From IMG/VR virus record IMGVR_UViG_3300036831_000050, positions 18,354 through 82,353 of that record: a DNA stretch of 64,000 bases. One strand, written 5' to 3'. Positions 37,201-52,200 of the stretch are shown here, piece after piece. The notes beneath the pieces were generated by a model. It was not told the DNA's origin. It did not search any database and saw only the letters and a program-made list of their open reading frames with translations. This DNA is from a virus. A program made the translations under genes and the position numbers. How positions within the stretch are numbered: position 1 is the first letter of the stretch; each line of letters begins with the position of its first letter.

Positions 37201-40200
37201 TGGCCCGCTCTGGGGAGCTGGCCGCCGAGCGTGCCGCCACTGCGATATGCGCCGAGCTTGGCCTACCGGCCGACCCGGACACGGCCGCTTGGAGCGTGCT
37301 CTATCAATGGGCACGCGGCGCCACTGGCGAAGTCTGCGCCGCCGAGCGTGGGGCCACGTGGGGAGCTTGGAAGGTCCGCCAGACACGCGGCGCCAAGTTC
37401 CTGCGCGAGTTCTACTCCGCCGCCGAGCTGATGGCGCGGCTAACGCTTGGCGCCACAGTGGGCGAGGATGGCGCGATTGTCTTTGCTCTGGAGGATGACT
37501 CGCGCGAAGCGCACGGCCGCACGCCGATCATGGCGCCAGACTGGCGCGAGCACCCCGACACGGCCGCGCCGATGCTCAAGCGGGCCATGTCACCCCGCGA
37601 GCGTGTCCACTGGCGCCGCCGCCGCGAGCATCGCGCCGACACGGCCGAGCAGACGGCCGCCGCTCTGGCCAGACTGGCCCGCGCGTATGCCACCAGCTCG
37701 CGCCGCGAACGTGCCGCCGCCAGAACTTCAGACCTACCCCGGATAGGAGGATGACCAGATGACCAGCGAAGAGACCGCACGCGCAGCTCTGGCCCGCTCA
37801 CGCGGGCCATGGGCCACCCCGGCCGCGCGAGCACTGGCGGAGCGTGTCCAAGCGTGCGAGCTGGCCGCTCTGGCCCGCTCCGCGCCGCTCACCCCGGCCG
37901 CGCCGCACGTGCCCGCTCGCGCAGTGCCGCCCCCGTACCGGCCGCGCATGCTGGCCCGCGTGCTGATGGCCGCCGCGCCGCATGCGCTGCGCGCGGGGTA
38001 GCGTGGGAAGTCCACGCGCGGACGTGCCGCCCCCCCCTTCCGCGTGGGAGGACGGGTGGCGCGCCCGAACCCCTCACCTGACTCTCTCCCGCAGTAGACC
38101 CCCTCTCGCACCGCTTACGAACTGTGTCGAGTTCTGCGGTAACAGTCCAACTGCCGTTCACTCCTAGCCAGCCCCCCAGGCCGACGGCCCGCGAGCGCCC
38201 CCCATCGGGTCCACCAGGGGACGGTCGGCGCCAATTCCTGCACAGTGCATACTCGCGGGGCGACACTGCGGCTCCCACGGTGATACTGTGCACCCGCCTA
38301 GGGTTACCTCTCCCGCTTGCCCCCTCGTCCGCCTTGCTCAGGGTCGCACCCTGTGTCGGGCCACCTGGGGCCTCGCGGTGAAGTGGCTCTAGGCTACGGC
38401 GCCCCCACCGGGGCTTCCCCGTAGAGGGTGGGCGGCTTCTGATCGGCAGAGTCGCCCCCCTCTGATACTCTCACCCGCGTGGCGGACACAGGCATCGTGC
38501 GCGAGCTGCTGGGGTGCGAGTGGGGTCGGGCACTCTCCACACCCGACGATACTGTGCCCTGCGAGGAGCGCGCCGTCGGCTACGTGGTCGTTCACGACGG
38601 CGATGCGGAGGCCGCCTTCAAGCTGTGCCAGCGCCACCACGACCGCCTCTCCCAGGAGACCACCCCGAGGGAGGTGACCGATGGCGCCCCCGCTTGAGCG
38701 CCAGGGCCTTGACCTGCTGCTGGCGAAGTTCCCCGAGGCGACCGTCTACCACGCTGGCCGCCCGCTGGTCTTGGACCGGCAGATGTGCGGCACCGTGATG
38801 GAGACTCCCTGGCTGGCCTGCGACCTGACAGTGGACGGCACCGTGCGCAAGTTCGCTATCTGGAAGACGACCGGCGCGGTGTACGAGCTGGACGAGCACG
38901 GCGCCGTCATGGAGGACACGCTGTTCGGCTACCCCTGCGCAGTGTGCGGCTTCCAGGGCACCTGCGGCGACCCACCCGGAGAGGACTGTCACTCATGAAG
39001 CTCCGCCGTGACCTGCTGAGCGAGCAGGAGATGCGCGACGCCGTGCTGTGCGGCGAGGCCATGGCGCTGCGCCAGATGAACAAGCCGATCTCCCCCGAGC
39101 ACCAGGAGGCCGAGCGCCGACACGCTGCCTGGCGCAAGGCCGAGGAGGAGGGCATGGGCACGGCGCCGGAAGTGACTTACGGGCCAATTCTCGTTTCGCT
39201 GTTAGTCGTGCTCTCGACCATCGGCCTCGCCGTGGCCGTGGGCTTCCTGCTCAGGGACGAGGGCGCACCGAAGTGGGGTGCCGAGCTGGGCGCCATACTC
39301 ACCCTGCTGGTCATGTGTGCCAACTGCCTGCTCTTCGCCGTTCTGTACGCCACTACCCGGAGGTGACAGTGGACGAGAACCCCAACGCATACGACGTACA
39401 GGGCATCGCTGCGGCGCATGACAGCCTCCAGTCGGTGCTCCCACCCCAGCTCGACAAGCTGTGGAAGGCCGGGGCCACGCTGGAGGACATCGAGGCGTCC
39501 CTGGCCGTGGCCGTCCAGTCCTGCTCGATGTACGGCCGTCACCAACACTGCACCGTCACGGTGGCGCTCTCATGATGGTCAAGGTGGAGGTGCTGCATCG
39601 GCACGGCCGTCCCGGCGACACGCCGGTCTGGCAGTCGGCGGCCATGGAGGTGGGCGAGGCCGAGCACTACGTGCCTTCGGACGACCTGATGCAGGAGTTG
39701 CACGACTGCCTGGCCGAGCAGGCGCAGCGGGTGGTGGAGGGCAACGCCTGCGAAGTCACCGTCACCTTCCAGCCAGCCGTATGACCGAGCCTGTCACACA
39801 CATCTACGTGGGCGGGTCGAAGAAGGTGTGGTGCGGCATCAAGCTGGCGCGCGACGCGCAGGGCCACCTCCGCTTCAGCACCCCGGCGCCGATCACCGAG
39901 GGCGAGTTCGTGGACGGCCACCACGGGTCCAGGGACCTATGCCCGGACTGCCGTCAGCGCGTAGTGGCTATCAGGGGCGAGCCTGCGTGACACCCGGCAT
40001 GCCAGCCCAGGACGACGACGAGCCGTGCCCCTGGTGCCAGTGCCCGCCCGAGAAGTACGACGGGCACGCCTGCGACGAGTATCCGCCCCAGCCCGAGCAC
40101 TGTCACCATGAGTGGGTGCTGGGCAACGATGACTGCATACACCGCTGCGGCACCCGGTGGTCAGAGCTTCACCCCGACCACCCCGACATGCTGCTGGACC

Positions 40201-43200
40201 CCGAGCCTGGCTGGGAGGGTAAGACGGTCACGGCCAGGGCGCTGGAGCGGTCGGCCGAGGAGCTACGTGCGCTGGCCGACTGGGTACGCGGCGTGAGGAC
40301 CACGCACTACATCATCGACAAGTTCATGGCCCGCCTGTGCCTGCTGGTCACCTTCGCCGCTGGCATGGCCATCGGGGCACTGGTCATGGTCCTGGCCATC
40401 TTCGGCTAGACTCACCGCCGTCAACGACGAGAGGAGGCGCACCCACGCCCAACCTGCGCGGGCTTCCAGTAATCGGAGCTAGTGCGAACGCGCCCGCTGG
40501 ACAGTGACCATACGAACTAGGAGGCTTCAGTGAAGCGTCTGATTCTCGCGGCGAGCTGTGTGCTCGCCGTTTCTGCGCCCGCCGCTCTGGCCGCAACGCC
40601 GACGCGGGCACACACCACGAAGTACACCCACCTCTACCGAGAGGTTGCCCGGAAGTTCGGCAAGCGGACCCCTGGCCGCAACATCGTCAACGATGGCGTG
40701 TCCTCTGGGCGCGGCGCCACCGACGCTGAGGTGGCCAAGAGCATCACGGTGCTGGAGCGCATGCTGGCTCCGCCCCCGGTGCCAAGCTCGGTGCCAAGTG
40801 GCAACCCGGCTGGCACCACCAGTTACGGGTCAACTTCCGTCAGCTCGTACAGCTCGGCGGGCGCGTCGGGAGTCCCGGCGTGTGCATCGGAGTCGGGGAC
40901 GAACTACTCGACTGGCTCGGCCAATACCAACGCCTCGTCTGGCGCCACCGGCCGCTACCAGATCATTCCGTCCACGGCTGCGGCCTATGGCTGCGATCTC
41001 TCGACACCGGCAGGGCAGGACTCCTGCGCTCAGGCCATCTACGCCCACCAGGGCGCTGGTGCCTGGGTGGGTTGCGGGGGCTAGGACGCGGAGCTGGGGT
41101 TTCCACTCGATTCGGGTGGAAACCCCGCACCCCGCAAAGAGCGACAATCTGTGGTGTCGCAGGCTGCCACAGTTCTGATACCGTCCCCGCCTCAGGCGCG
41201 GGTGCTGGCTCTGACGGGCCTCAACAGCCCAGAGGACGAGGTTCGATTCCTCGGCCCGCTATGTGGACGACGAACTGGACAGGGCCATCGACGCCGCCTT
41301 CAGCGCGGACCGACCCCTCGGCAAGCTGGAGCGCGAGCTGCGCGACCTGATCGACCTTACACAGATGGCCACCGCCGACGTGCCGAGTCGCATACGCTTG
41401 ACCGTGATGTGCCCACCGGGCATGGCCGTGCTGGTGCCCTACGAGGAGGACGGCGGCGTGCCGCTGCTGGAGCGCACCGTAGGCGACGGCGGCCCGAAGG
41501 AAGTGCTCATGCACCCCGACGACTGGGAGCGCATTGTCGCCACCGTGCCTGACATGTCAGATTCGCCCTTCAAGGACCGGGCGTCGTTTTACCAGGGCAT
41601 TCCTGTCATCAAAGATCAACCCAACAAACCAACTGGAGGTGAGCAGTAATGTGGGAGTTCACGCAGGTCGAAGGCTCTGGCCCGCCCATGGACATCGAGG
41701 CCAAGACCGATGACAGCAACGCCGAGCTGGCGGAGCTGAGGGACCTGTTCAACGAGGGCGAGTTCGAGCCGGGTGACTGGAAGACGGTCGCCAACTTCGA
41801 CGCCGCCACGGCGGGCGAAGACGGTCTGACGATGTTCGTCATTCCCGGCGACGAGGCCGGGGAAATCTCGGACTACTGGGACGAGCTGGGAGCGTTCCTG
41901 CACGAATGCAACCAGAAGGCCATGGCCGCCGCCGAGGCCGAGGCCGAGAAGGCGGCATCGGCATGAAGTACGTCGGCATTGTCATACAGGGCATGGTGCT
42001 CGACAGCGCCGCTGTCACGGTGGGCGAGGACTCGCAGGCCGTCCTCCAGTCCGCCGAGGGCGAAGCACACAGCCGCAACCAGAAGATCGAGATGGAGGAG
42101 GGCTACACGGCAATCGTCCTGTCACTGCCCGACGAGTCATGAGCGGCGCCGTGCAGGTCAGCTTCGCTCACGCCCACCCGGCACCCGACGGGCTGGAGCC
42201 GGGACGGGGTGACATGGGTCTCGACTGCACCTTCAGGAAGGTGTGGTGCTCGATGGTGGACGCGGTGGTGGAGTACGCGGGCGAGTTCGCAGGCTGGGAC
42301 GGCTCGAAGGGAATCATCACCCGCGCCACGGAGTCGCTTGACCACCACCCCAACCTGAAGAGGTGGTGCCCGTCCGGCTGGTTCTACGTGGTGGAGGGCA
42401 TCGAGCCGGTGGTGTCAAACGGCCAGCATGTCAGGGCCGGTGAAGTCATCGGTCACGCGGCACGCAACCCGTACAACGGCATCATCGGCAACATCGAGCA
42501 CGGTGTGTCCGCGCAGGGTCGGCCGGGTGAGCACGTACAAGTCGATGCGCTCGCCAAGGTCATGGGCGAGGGCAGTGACGCTCGCCGCATGGTGTTCAAC
42601 TACGAGTGGGGCTGCGTGCACATCATCGGCATGTCACCCGCCACGACGATGGTGGACGCCGGTCACGCATGAGGGCGTTCGAGGCCACCGACACCATGAC
42701 AGTACGTCGGGTCAAGGCGATCAATCGCCAGACTGGCCGCGAGCACGGCATCGCTCTGCTCGGTGACTTCGATGGTGACATCGAAGCGTTCGAGGAGATT
42801 CGTCGCCACTACCCGAAGCGGCTCTACAAGATCGTGGACCGCGAGACCGGCGAAGAGATCGAGCTGGACAGTTGAGCTTCCGCGACCGCATGGAAGAGGA
42901 GGACCGCAACTGGCAGTTCGAGGACGAGCGCCGAGCTGAGCGCGAGCGCGAGCATGCGCCTGCGCCCCGGTTCGGCATTCCGGCCATCTCCGAGCTGGAG
43001 GGCTGTAACCCGACCATCGGGCCGGACCCCGTGCTCCTACTGGTCGTGCAGGTTCCACCAGGGACCGAAGGGGCTGTAGTGAGGGCGGTGGCGAGGCACG
43101 CCAAGTCTCACAGTGTCACACTGATGCTGTGGACGAGGCGGCCTCGCCGCCGCCAACGTCGTGCAATGAAACTTCTGTGGGGCCGTAAGCTCGGCAAGCG

Positions 43201-46200
43201 GCTCACAGGCTAACGAGAGGAAGACATGGAAGCAGCAACAGTGACGCCGGACCAGACGGAGACCAAGGCCGAAGAGGCCGAGGAGTCAACGCCCGAGCAG
43301 CGGGCGGAGCAGGAGGCGATCATCGGAGACCCCGGCATCGAGACCGAGGCGCCGATGGCCGAGCGCACCACGCCGCCCGCGAAGTCCTGGGCGGTCTACC
43401 AGTACGACTCAACGGCAGTTCCGCCAGCGCCGCAGTGTCACATCTTCGGCTACGACACGGCGGGCAACCCGCTGGACGAGGCCGGAGCCAACGACCTGCT
43501 GGCACGGCTCTCGCCCGGACACTCCGGCACACTCATGGCGTTGCCCAACGAGGACGCGCCCGACCTGCCACCCGCGCCTGCCGCTGCGGCCCCGCTGGAA
43601 GAGCCGCACGCCGAGCAGAACCACGACAACGCATAGGTGTCGCTCATGGAGGGTAGACCTGCTACCGTCGGTCCCCTCCAGTTCGTTGGCATGGACGCCA
43701 ACATCGCCCCGCCGCTCAGCGCCCCCGAGCGGCGGGGCATCTTTTTGCCCAAATTGCGGGGTCACCTGTTGCAGGCTGCCACAGCACGTGGTATGAGTCC
43801 CACCAAGTGTCAGAGGACTGACGCTAACACCGGGACCAGATCGGAGGGGCACTGCAATGCTCTCCACAGTCATGCAGGAAGTCAGGGACAGACTCCACGG
43901 AGGCGAGCCGTTCGAGAGGGTCGAAGCCTTCATCGAATACGCGCCCGGTCTGACAGACGAGGAGCGTGCCGCGCTCTGGCTGCTCGCCTGGTCAGACGGC
44001 GATCTCCAGGCGATGTCATTCGACCTGGGGCGCTCACACGACTTGGTGGTCTGTGACTGACATCGTTGTCACCTGGCCGAAGGACCGGCGACTCGCCAGC
44101 TACATCGCGGGCTGCATGAACGCCAAGTCCGACGGCCAGGTCATCAACTTCAGGGTGCGCAACCCACCCAATCGTGGGCGGCTGTTCGAGGAGGGGGAGC
44201 AGCCGCCCCGTCTGTACCGGGTGCACGACGGGTTCGTCCGTGGCTACACGCCGATTACCGCTGTCACATTCAAGGACGACGTGATAAGAGTCGCGGACGA
44301 CCCGTTGCCTGGCTACTGGCCACCGGGCTGGTACATCGTGTGCGACCCGACGTGGACCGACGCGCAAAAACCGTTGCAGGCCATGAAGGGCTTTCGCGGT
44401 TTCCGCTGGTTCCAGCGGCCGATGCGCGACGGCGGCTAGAAGCTAGAATCTAGGCATGAACTTCAATCGAGGCGTAGAGCGGGTCCGGCGTGTCATGAGG
44501 GAACGCGAGGAGGCGGCCCGACGGTCGGTCGGCCTCCGGCGTAAATTACGAACCAGAGTCCAACCGTCAGGAGGAAGCAATGACGAATATCGCCAAGTGG
44601 GAGGAAGGGACCGAGATCACACTGGACAGCGAGGTTGAGGCCGCCTCCGCAGGCTGGGTCCTCAACTACGCGAGCGTCCTGCGCATCGGTAGCGCGGTCG
44701 CGGTCCACATCGAGGCGACGAGCGATGGGACCGGCACCGGCCACATCTGCACGCTCCCTCCCCAGTTCGCCCCCGGCGCCCTGGTGACCACCTCGGACGG
44801 TCTGTTCACCATCGCGCAGGACGGCACCGTGACGCGGCTCGCGGGCGGCGCGGCCGGAGTCGGCCGCATCAACGTCAACTACGCCGCTGGCGAGGCATCG
44901 CCCTGATCTGCACCTGACGATTCGGACTCGTCATGGGGGCGGCGCCTTTGGTAGGGGCGCCGCCCCTCTTTTTGTCCAGATAGCGGGATAGCTCTTGCGA
45001 GCCTTCGGGAACACGTGTACTCTCCCGACGGGATGATGAGGACGGCCGCATGAGCGAGCAGCCAGCGGTGCACCGGCACCCCGAGGCGCCGAAGGTGCAC
45101 ACCGAGCACAAGAAGGCCAACGAGGCCATCGAGAGCTTGCGTGCGGTGGCGGCCACCCTTCAGCAGGTCGGCAACGAGCTGACCCACACGACGACCGACA
45201 AGAAGAAGCTGGAGGAAGAGGTGACCAAGCTCACCGAGCAGGTCGCGGAGATGGAGGAGCAGGTCGCTCTAGGCGGTGAGGCGCTGGAGGCACTGGAGGA
45301 CTTCAAGCGTGACCTATGTGACAGGGACGAATTGCTGCAACGAACGGTGGGGAGGCCATGACATTCGATGACGAGCGCCGGACTCTGGAGCTGGCGAGAG
45401 AGTGGAAGGAAGGGCGCATCGTCGCGGTGCACCCGAGCATCGGGCGAATGCTCAACTGCGCACTGACAGCCAACGGCGAGGACCCGGTGCCATTCGGGCT
45501 GGCCACCAACAGCCAGGCGCCGTCGTTGATCGACCTGATTCGTGGTGAGTACGAGTGTGCACCACGTGACACATCGGGCGGGAAAAAGGCAGCGGCACGT
45601 CGATTCGCGCACCAACTGAGCGCGAGCGTGCATGGGAGGGCACATGTCGGCGGCGGCTGAAACGGCCGTGAACGCGGCGCTGAAGACCGCTCGCGACTTC
45701 CGGGGCGCGCTGGAAGTGGCCACCAGGCATGAGCGCACGGCCACCGTCGCCTTCATGGACGAGGCGCGAGCGAGTGGCTGGGACTGGGAGAGCGTTGGTC
45801 GCGAGCTTGGCATCTCCGGCAACGCGGCCCGCCGCTACTACGCACGCAACCGCAGGAAGGTGCGGAGTGTCTGAGACCGACCAGAGACAGGCTCACCTCA
45901 TGGAGACCACCGAGGCGCGCATGCGCGACACCCACCGGATGCTGACCGAGGCGGACATCAAGGTCCGCGAGGCCAGGCTGCGGCACCAAACGGCCGACAT
46001 TCTCTTCGACAGCGCCCACGACCTGAACGAGTCGGCACAGGCAAACTTGAATCGAGCCGTAAAGATCAGGCGCCGCATGACGAAGCTGGACCTGTTGGTC
46101 ATTCTGCTCATCATCTTGCTGGCGACGCACGTCATCTAGGGAGGACTCATGGACCACATCGACAGCAAGGTCACCACAGCACTACGCGCCATCGAGGCCG

Positions 46201-49200
46201 GTGGGCAGCAGCTCGTCATGCAGGCACGCCAGCGCGTCGCCAAGATTCTCGACGCGCTGGACGAGGGTGACTTTGTTGAAGCGTTCCAGGCCGCAAAGCT
46301 CGTCCAGCAGTCGCTTGGCCCGCTGACCAACGCGCAGAACTACATCGCCGTAGCGGGCAACTCACGCCTGCTCGCAGCCAGGGAGCTGAAGACGGGCATG
46401 GTCCTGACCGACGTGGGCGCCGTCACCGATGTCACGATCAACGAGTGCGTGGCCGAGGTGTGCGAAGGGCATGTCAAAATCTCCATCGGCGCGCATGAGG
46501 TGGAGTACGACGGCGGGACCGAGCTGTACGTCCGTGTAGACGACAACGGCGAGTTCGTCTACGAGGAGGCATCTGCGTGAGCTGGCATGAGGACGGCCAC
46601 AGTGCCGCCGCCTTCATTGACGACGAGGTGATGCGCGTCAAGCTCCAGTGCCCAGGTGACGACTTCTGCGAGGCCAAGCAGCGGTGTCACGTCTGTGAGG
46701 GTGCGGGCGAGGTGACCAACGGCCCGTTCGAGACCGAGCCGACCTACCGCCGCGAGACCTGTCAGCTCTGCGAGGGGTCCGGCGTGGAGCCGGGGACGTG
46801 TCATCTCATCGACTGGGCCGAGAACATGTGCCCGATGGAGATGCACCACGGCCGCACGGACCTGTTCGGTGTCACATTCCCTGCCGCGATTCGATGGCGC
46901 TACGGAGGTGATGAAGATGGCCCGGAGTGGCGTTTCGCGATTGACTACCCCGACGAGGGACGAGAAGCCGCCGCCTAGACAGCACGGCATTCTGCACTGC
47001 GAGGCGCGGCTGCGCTCGCTGCCGAACTTCGATCAGCACCGCTGCCAGCCACCCGAGTTCATCTGCGCGTGCGGGCGCCGCTGGGTTCACGTCTGCAACG
47101 AGGCCGAAGGCTGCTCCTACGTCGAAGCGGGCGCCATACGGTTCGTCGTCCTGAATGACGATTCCGTGCTGTGCGAGGACTGCTACGAAATGCTCAAGAC
47201 CGATGTGGAGATAGACCCAGGCAAGGTGCCATTCGGAACGACCAACCAGGGAACGTGTGGGTACTGTGGAGCCTGTTCGGCATAGTGTCACGTGGCGCAT
47301 CGCCACGCAGGACGAGCTAGAGCGCACCGGCTGCGAGGGCCAGGCGAACCTCACCGACGGCGCGGCGGCCATTCTGGTGGACGGCGAGCTGCGGGGCATC
47401 ACCAACGAGTACGGCACGTGCATCTGGTCGGCCTACGACGGCCCCGAGGACGTGAAGGGGTCGCAAACCGAGGCCATCGAGCGGCTGAGCGAGGCCGCAG
47501 GCGAGCTATGACCCAACGACAGTTGACTTGCAAGATGTGACACCCGCCACCAAGGCGGGTACACTGCCAGTAACCTACCCATAGGAGGCAAAGATGGAAG
47601 CAGGATCGCAGACCCCTGGCGACCAGGGCACACCGGAGGCCGAGGGCCAGACCCCAGAGCAGCAGGCTGCTGCCGCTGGAGCGGCCCCCGAAGGCCAGGA
47701 CCAGCACGGCCAGGCGCTCGCGTCCGGCGTCGCGGGGTCCGAGGCCGACCCGACAGCGGGTGCGCCCGCCGAGGGCGAGGGCGGAGCCGAGGGCGCGGGT
47801 GAGGGTGCCGCTGGCGGTCCGACGGACGCGCCGGTTCCCACCGCCTCCGATGAGGAGCGGCTGAGCGATCTCTCCGAGGAGGAGCGCAACCCCGCTGCCG
47901 ACCAGTCCCCGGCCGCCACGGCGGCACAGGACGCGGTGGTCGGAGACCCTGGCCTGCGCGACGAGCAGCAGCCGGTTGGCTCGGTGCCAAACCCGGACAC
48001 GCCCGTCCGCACGTCGGCCCCGCCGCCGTCGGCCCAGTCCGGCGTTCCGCTTCCCGAGGACCGCGCCGCTGGCGTGCAGCCGGGAGTCAGCGGTCCCGCC
48101 GTCGCTGGGGGCGCGGGTGCGGACGAGGAGGAGACCCCGGACCACGATGGTTCCGAGGGCCAGTCCTCCACGTCGCCCATGGGCGGCTAGTCCTAGCCCG
48201 CAATCTGGAGCATTCCAAGGGCCGCCTCAGGGCGGCCCTTGGCCTTTCCGGGGGAGGGGTGTGGTAGCCTGCAACACATGGCTGAGCGAGAGCTGAGAGA
48301 GCGAACCGTCGATGCCTGGCACCGTGAATTGCACGACGGCCGGGTGGAAATCATGTGCAAGAGCGCCACGCATCGCATTCGTGTGACAGCGCCCGAGGAC
48401 CAGGCGTGGGAGGCGGTCGAGCTGTTCGAGAAGTGGACCGGCCTGACAATCGCGTCCGAGCGCAGGCCCCGCCGTCGGGCACCGCAGCTCCCCGGCCAGC
48501 TCGCTATGACCGAACTCGAATCTGACAGTAACGAGGGAAGTGGCGATTCTGCCCCAGTCGGGGAACAAACGCCACTTGACCCAGACAGGGAGGCTCTACG
48601 TGGGACTATCTAGCTGTCCAGGCTGCGGCGCCAACGTGAACGTGGCCCATGACATCGCCACCGACGAGGTGGTCGTGCTGGAAGTGCACACCGACGCCTC
48701 ATCTGACGCGGCGCGCTACCGCATCGTGTCACACGGGCCGCCGAAGCTCCTCGTTGAGCGCGTGCCTGAAAACGCCCCCGGCGACTTCTACCCCGACCAC
48801 AAGTTCGACTGCCCCGACTTCAATGCCGGTCATACCGTCTGAGCGCGCACAGGAGGTGCGAGACCAGCTCCTCGGCGCCGCAGAGCGCCGCAGGCAGCTC
48901 AGCTCGTCCAGCGAGGCCCTGAGCGACGAGATCAGGCAGCTCGTTCGCGACGCGCGGGCTGTCAGCATTCCCGTGGCCGAGGTGGCACGCCTGCTGGAGA
49001 TCGACCGCTCCACTCTGTACCGCGTCTACAGCGATGCCGCCTGACACTTGCGTTCACGCCGATGTGGACTTCCTCCGGTCCGCCCAGTTGGCCGACGATG
49101 AGATCGCGGTGTGTGTCTACATGGCGGCGGACGGCCGTTGCCCGATCTGCAAGCCGGAGCATGAGGACGCCTACACCGAGGCCGTGCGGTTCCGCAGGGA

Positions 49201-52200
49201 GGGTCACAACCCCACTCCGAGCGATGCCGCGTAAGCCGACCAGGCTGGCCGACGACATCGAGCGGTCGCTGCGCGCTCGCGAGAACGGCGACCCGCGCCG
49301 GTTCGTCGGCTTCGACTACATGCGGGTCTTCGCGCAGGCGGGCATACCCATGCGCAAGGTGCCCCAGAAGCATTGGCTCTTGGACGGTGAGCCGACCAAG
49401 GCCGTGGTCAACTGCCCCTGCGAGCACGGGGTGAGCATCGACGCCGGTCAGTACCCGGCCAAGTGCCCCGGCAAGGACTGCCCCAGATCGTTCTTCTTCG
49501 ACGGAACTGCCGTCTGGGCGTTGCTCTCACCGACTTCCTGAGCGGAGGCGTATATTAGGGGGTGTGCATCTTCCGCACTGGCCGGACTCAGACAAGGCAC
49601 CCCGACCGTTCGTGGCGTTCGCTGCCGTGGATCGCGTTCACGCCCAAAGGCTCTACCGCGCCCAGAACGTGATCTGGGTCTGGCTGGGCATAGTGGCCAT
49701 GCTGGCCGCCGTTGCGTACTTCGCGCGGCCGTACTTCGGCCCGGTGATCGTTAGCCGCTACCCGGCTCTCGATGTCGTGCGTGTCGTCGCGTTCGCCGTT
49801 GGCGGAGCTGGTATTTCCGGTGGCGTCTGGAACGTCCGGCGAGTGCTGGAGGTATGGGGTCACTGCCTGTTCGCCTGCGGGGCGACGATAACCGCCGCCG
49901 TGGAGCTGTCACTTCACCTTGACGCCTTCACGATCATCACCACGTTCGGGCTGGCCATAGCCAGTGCTCTGCGGGTCTGGTACATCGTCGCCTGGATCGG
50001 CGCCGGTAGGGTCACGGCAGCAGTGGTCGAAGACGCACATGCACTTCCTCGCGACTAGCACCTTCGGGTTCGTGCAGGCGGTCTCGGCCGCTGCCGTCAT
50101 CGCTGCCATAGTCGGAGGCATCGCGGCCGTGCGGAAGATGGGACCGGAGAAAGACTCCCTCTTCATCACCTCGGCGCAGGGAGCGGCTGTCATCATGGAC
50201 AACCTCATCTCCACGCTTCGCGAAGAAGTTGATCGCGAGCGCCAGGAGGTTGCACGACTGACAGCCGAGAATGAGCGCCTTGAACGGGAGAACAAGGGAC
50301 TGAGGGAGGAGACCGAGGGGCTGCGCAAGCGCGGCGGCACCAGACGAAATGACAGAGAGTGATGCGCCTCCTTCGTAGGCCCCGCATATTCCGCGAGCCA
50401 ACCGTGGTGGTCATCGACGTTTCTGAGCCTGACACGCTTGATCGCATCGCCCTCATGAACAGCACGCTTATCAGGCTCGTCGCTGGCACGGGCCTGGTCG
50501 AGGTTCGCAGCGCCGACTACAGGCAGGGCCACATGGAAGTGGTGGTGGAGCACAAGCCGAGAGTGGTCACAGAGGACAGGCGTGTCGCTGTTCACGCGGC
50601 GCATACCCTCTGACTAGAGTTCCGCCGTAACCTGTAGTACGCTGCATCACATCATGCAGCGCCCGTCGATTTACGAGCTGGTCCGCGCGGTGAGAACCGT
50701 AGCCGCAACGGTCGGCGCCACCACGGCCACCTACTGCTTCGAGGGACGCATCGCTGTGTCCCTGGAGGCGGGCTGGTCGCTGGTGCTTTCCTCGGACGAT
50801 GCGGGGAGATTCAGGGTCGAGGCTTGCCATTCTGGCCGAGTACGAGCTACCATGTGGTGTCTCGCGGACGACGACGACCGGCTGGCGGAGCTGGCGTCCT
50901 CGGCAGAGCGGGAAGCGGCGGCTCTGGTCGCCTGAGTCCTAGACAGGAGGGATGATGCGGAAACTCAAGCTGTCGCGGGCCTTTGTGCCACTACTGGCGA
51001 CGGCACTCACCCTGGCCGGGTGCGGCGGAAGCTCACCGCCCCCGAGAGTCCAGCACGCCGTCACGAAGGGCGGCCTGGCCACCACGGTCCAGACGAGCTA
51101 CGGCGGTCGGACCCACTCGCAGGCGTTCTTGCAGCAGGTCGAGAACCCACCGGCCTCGGCGCTGCCCACGCTCCCTACGGCCACACCTCAGTTGAGCGGT
51201 TACGACGCGGTGACCGCCTCGGCGGTTCCCTTCAAGGCCCAGGTGGCCCTCTGCTACGCCAACGGCCACTACGCCAACTGCACGGCCGTCAAGGCGCGCC
51301 AGCCACAGCACCTCGTCACCATCGCGGTCAACACGTCGGGGGTGGCGCGGCTGCTCGATGTCGAACCGGGCGACGCTTCGCCCTCACAGGCTGGCGCGTG
51401 GGTCAAGCAGATGATTCAGGTCCACCACATCTGGCGGCCTGGCATCTACGCCTCCTCCTCCAATATGTTCGCGGTCGAGCAGTCGCTACGCGGTGCGGGC
51501 CTACAGCGTTCGCAGTACGTCTTGATGGCTGCCTCCTGGGACGGCAACCCGACGGTGCCGAGCGGCTTCGATGCGAAGCAGTGGCGCTCCACTCAGGCGC
51601 TTGACTACGACTCGTTCCTGACATCGTTCTTCCAGTCGGCGCCCGCGCCGAAGCGGACGATCTGCTGGGGTAAGAACAGCACCCCCACCTCGTCCACGTG
51701 TCGCAAGATCGAGGGGCAGGCTCACGCGGAGTGGGCCAACTACCTCAACACGAAGAAGAACCTCTCGCATCGCAACACCGAGCTGCGCAACGTGGAGCGG
51801 AACATCTCGGCACTGCAAGCGAACAACATTCACATCGCGGTCAAGGTCAACTACGTCGGTCCCGGCGCAGGCTGGGTGCAGGCGCAGATCAAGACCCTGA
51901 CAGCGCGCGCCTCGCAGGAGAAGGCCGCGCATGACAACACCGTCCACAAGTACAGCGGCTAGGAGACACATGGAACGCCACTTCGCAGAGCGCCTGACCC
52001 GCCTGGCACAGGGCATCGAGGACGAGGCATTCGACCTGACACAGATCGTCAGGGGTGACAAGCCGATCTCCGGGCCGGTCAAGGCCGAGGCGAAGATCGT
52101 CCGGCCGAAGCTCAACCTGGCCGACTACTTCGCGGCCGACGCTGAGCCACCGCCCGCGCTCAACCGCTCGGCGTTCATGGCCAGTGCTGGCGCTCGCGAC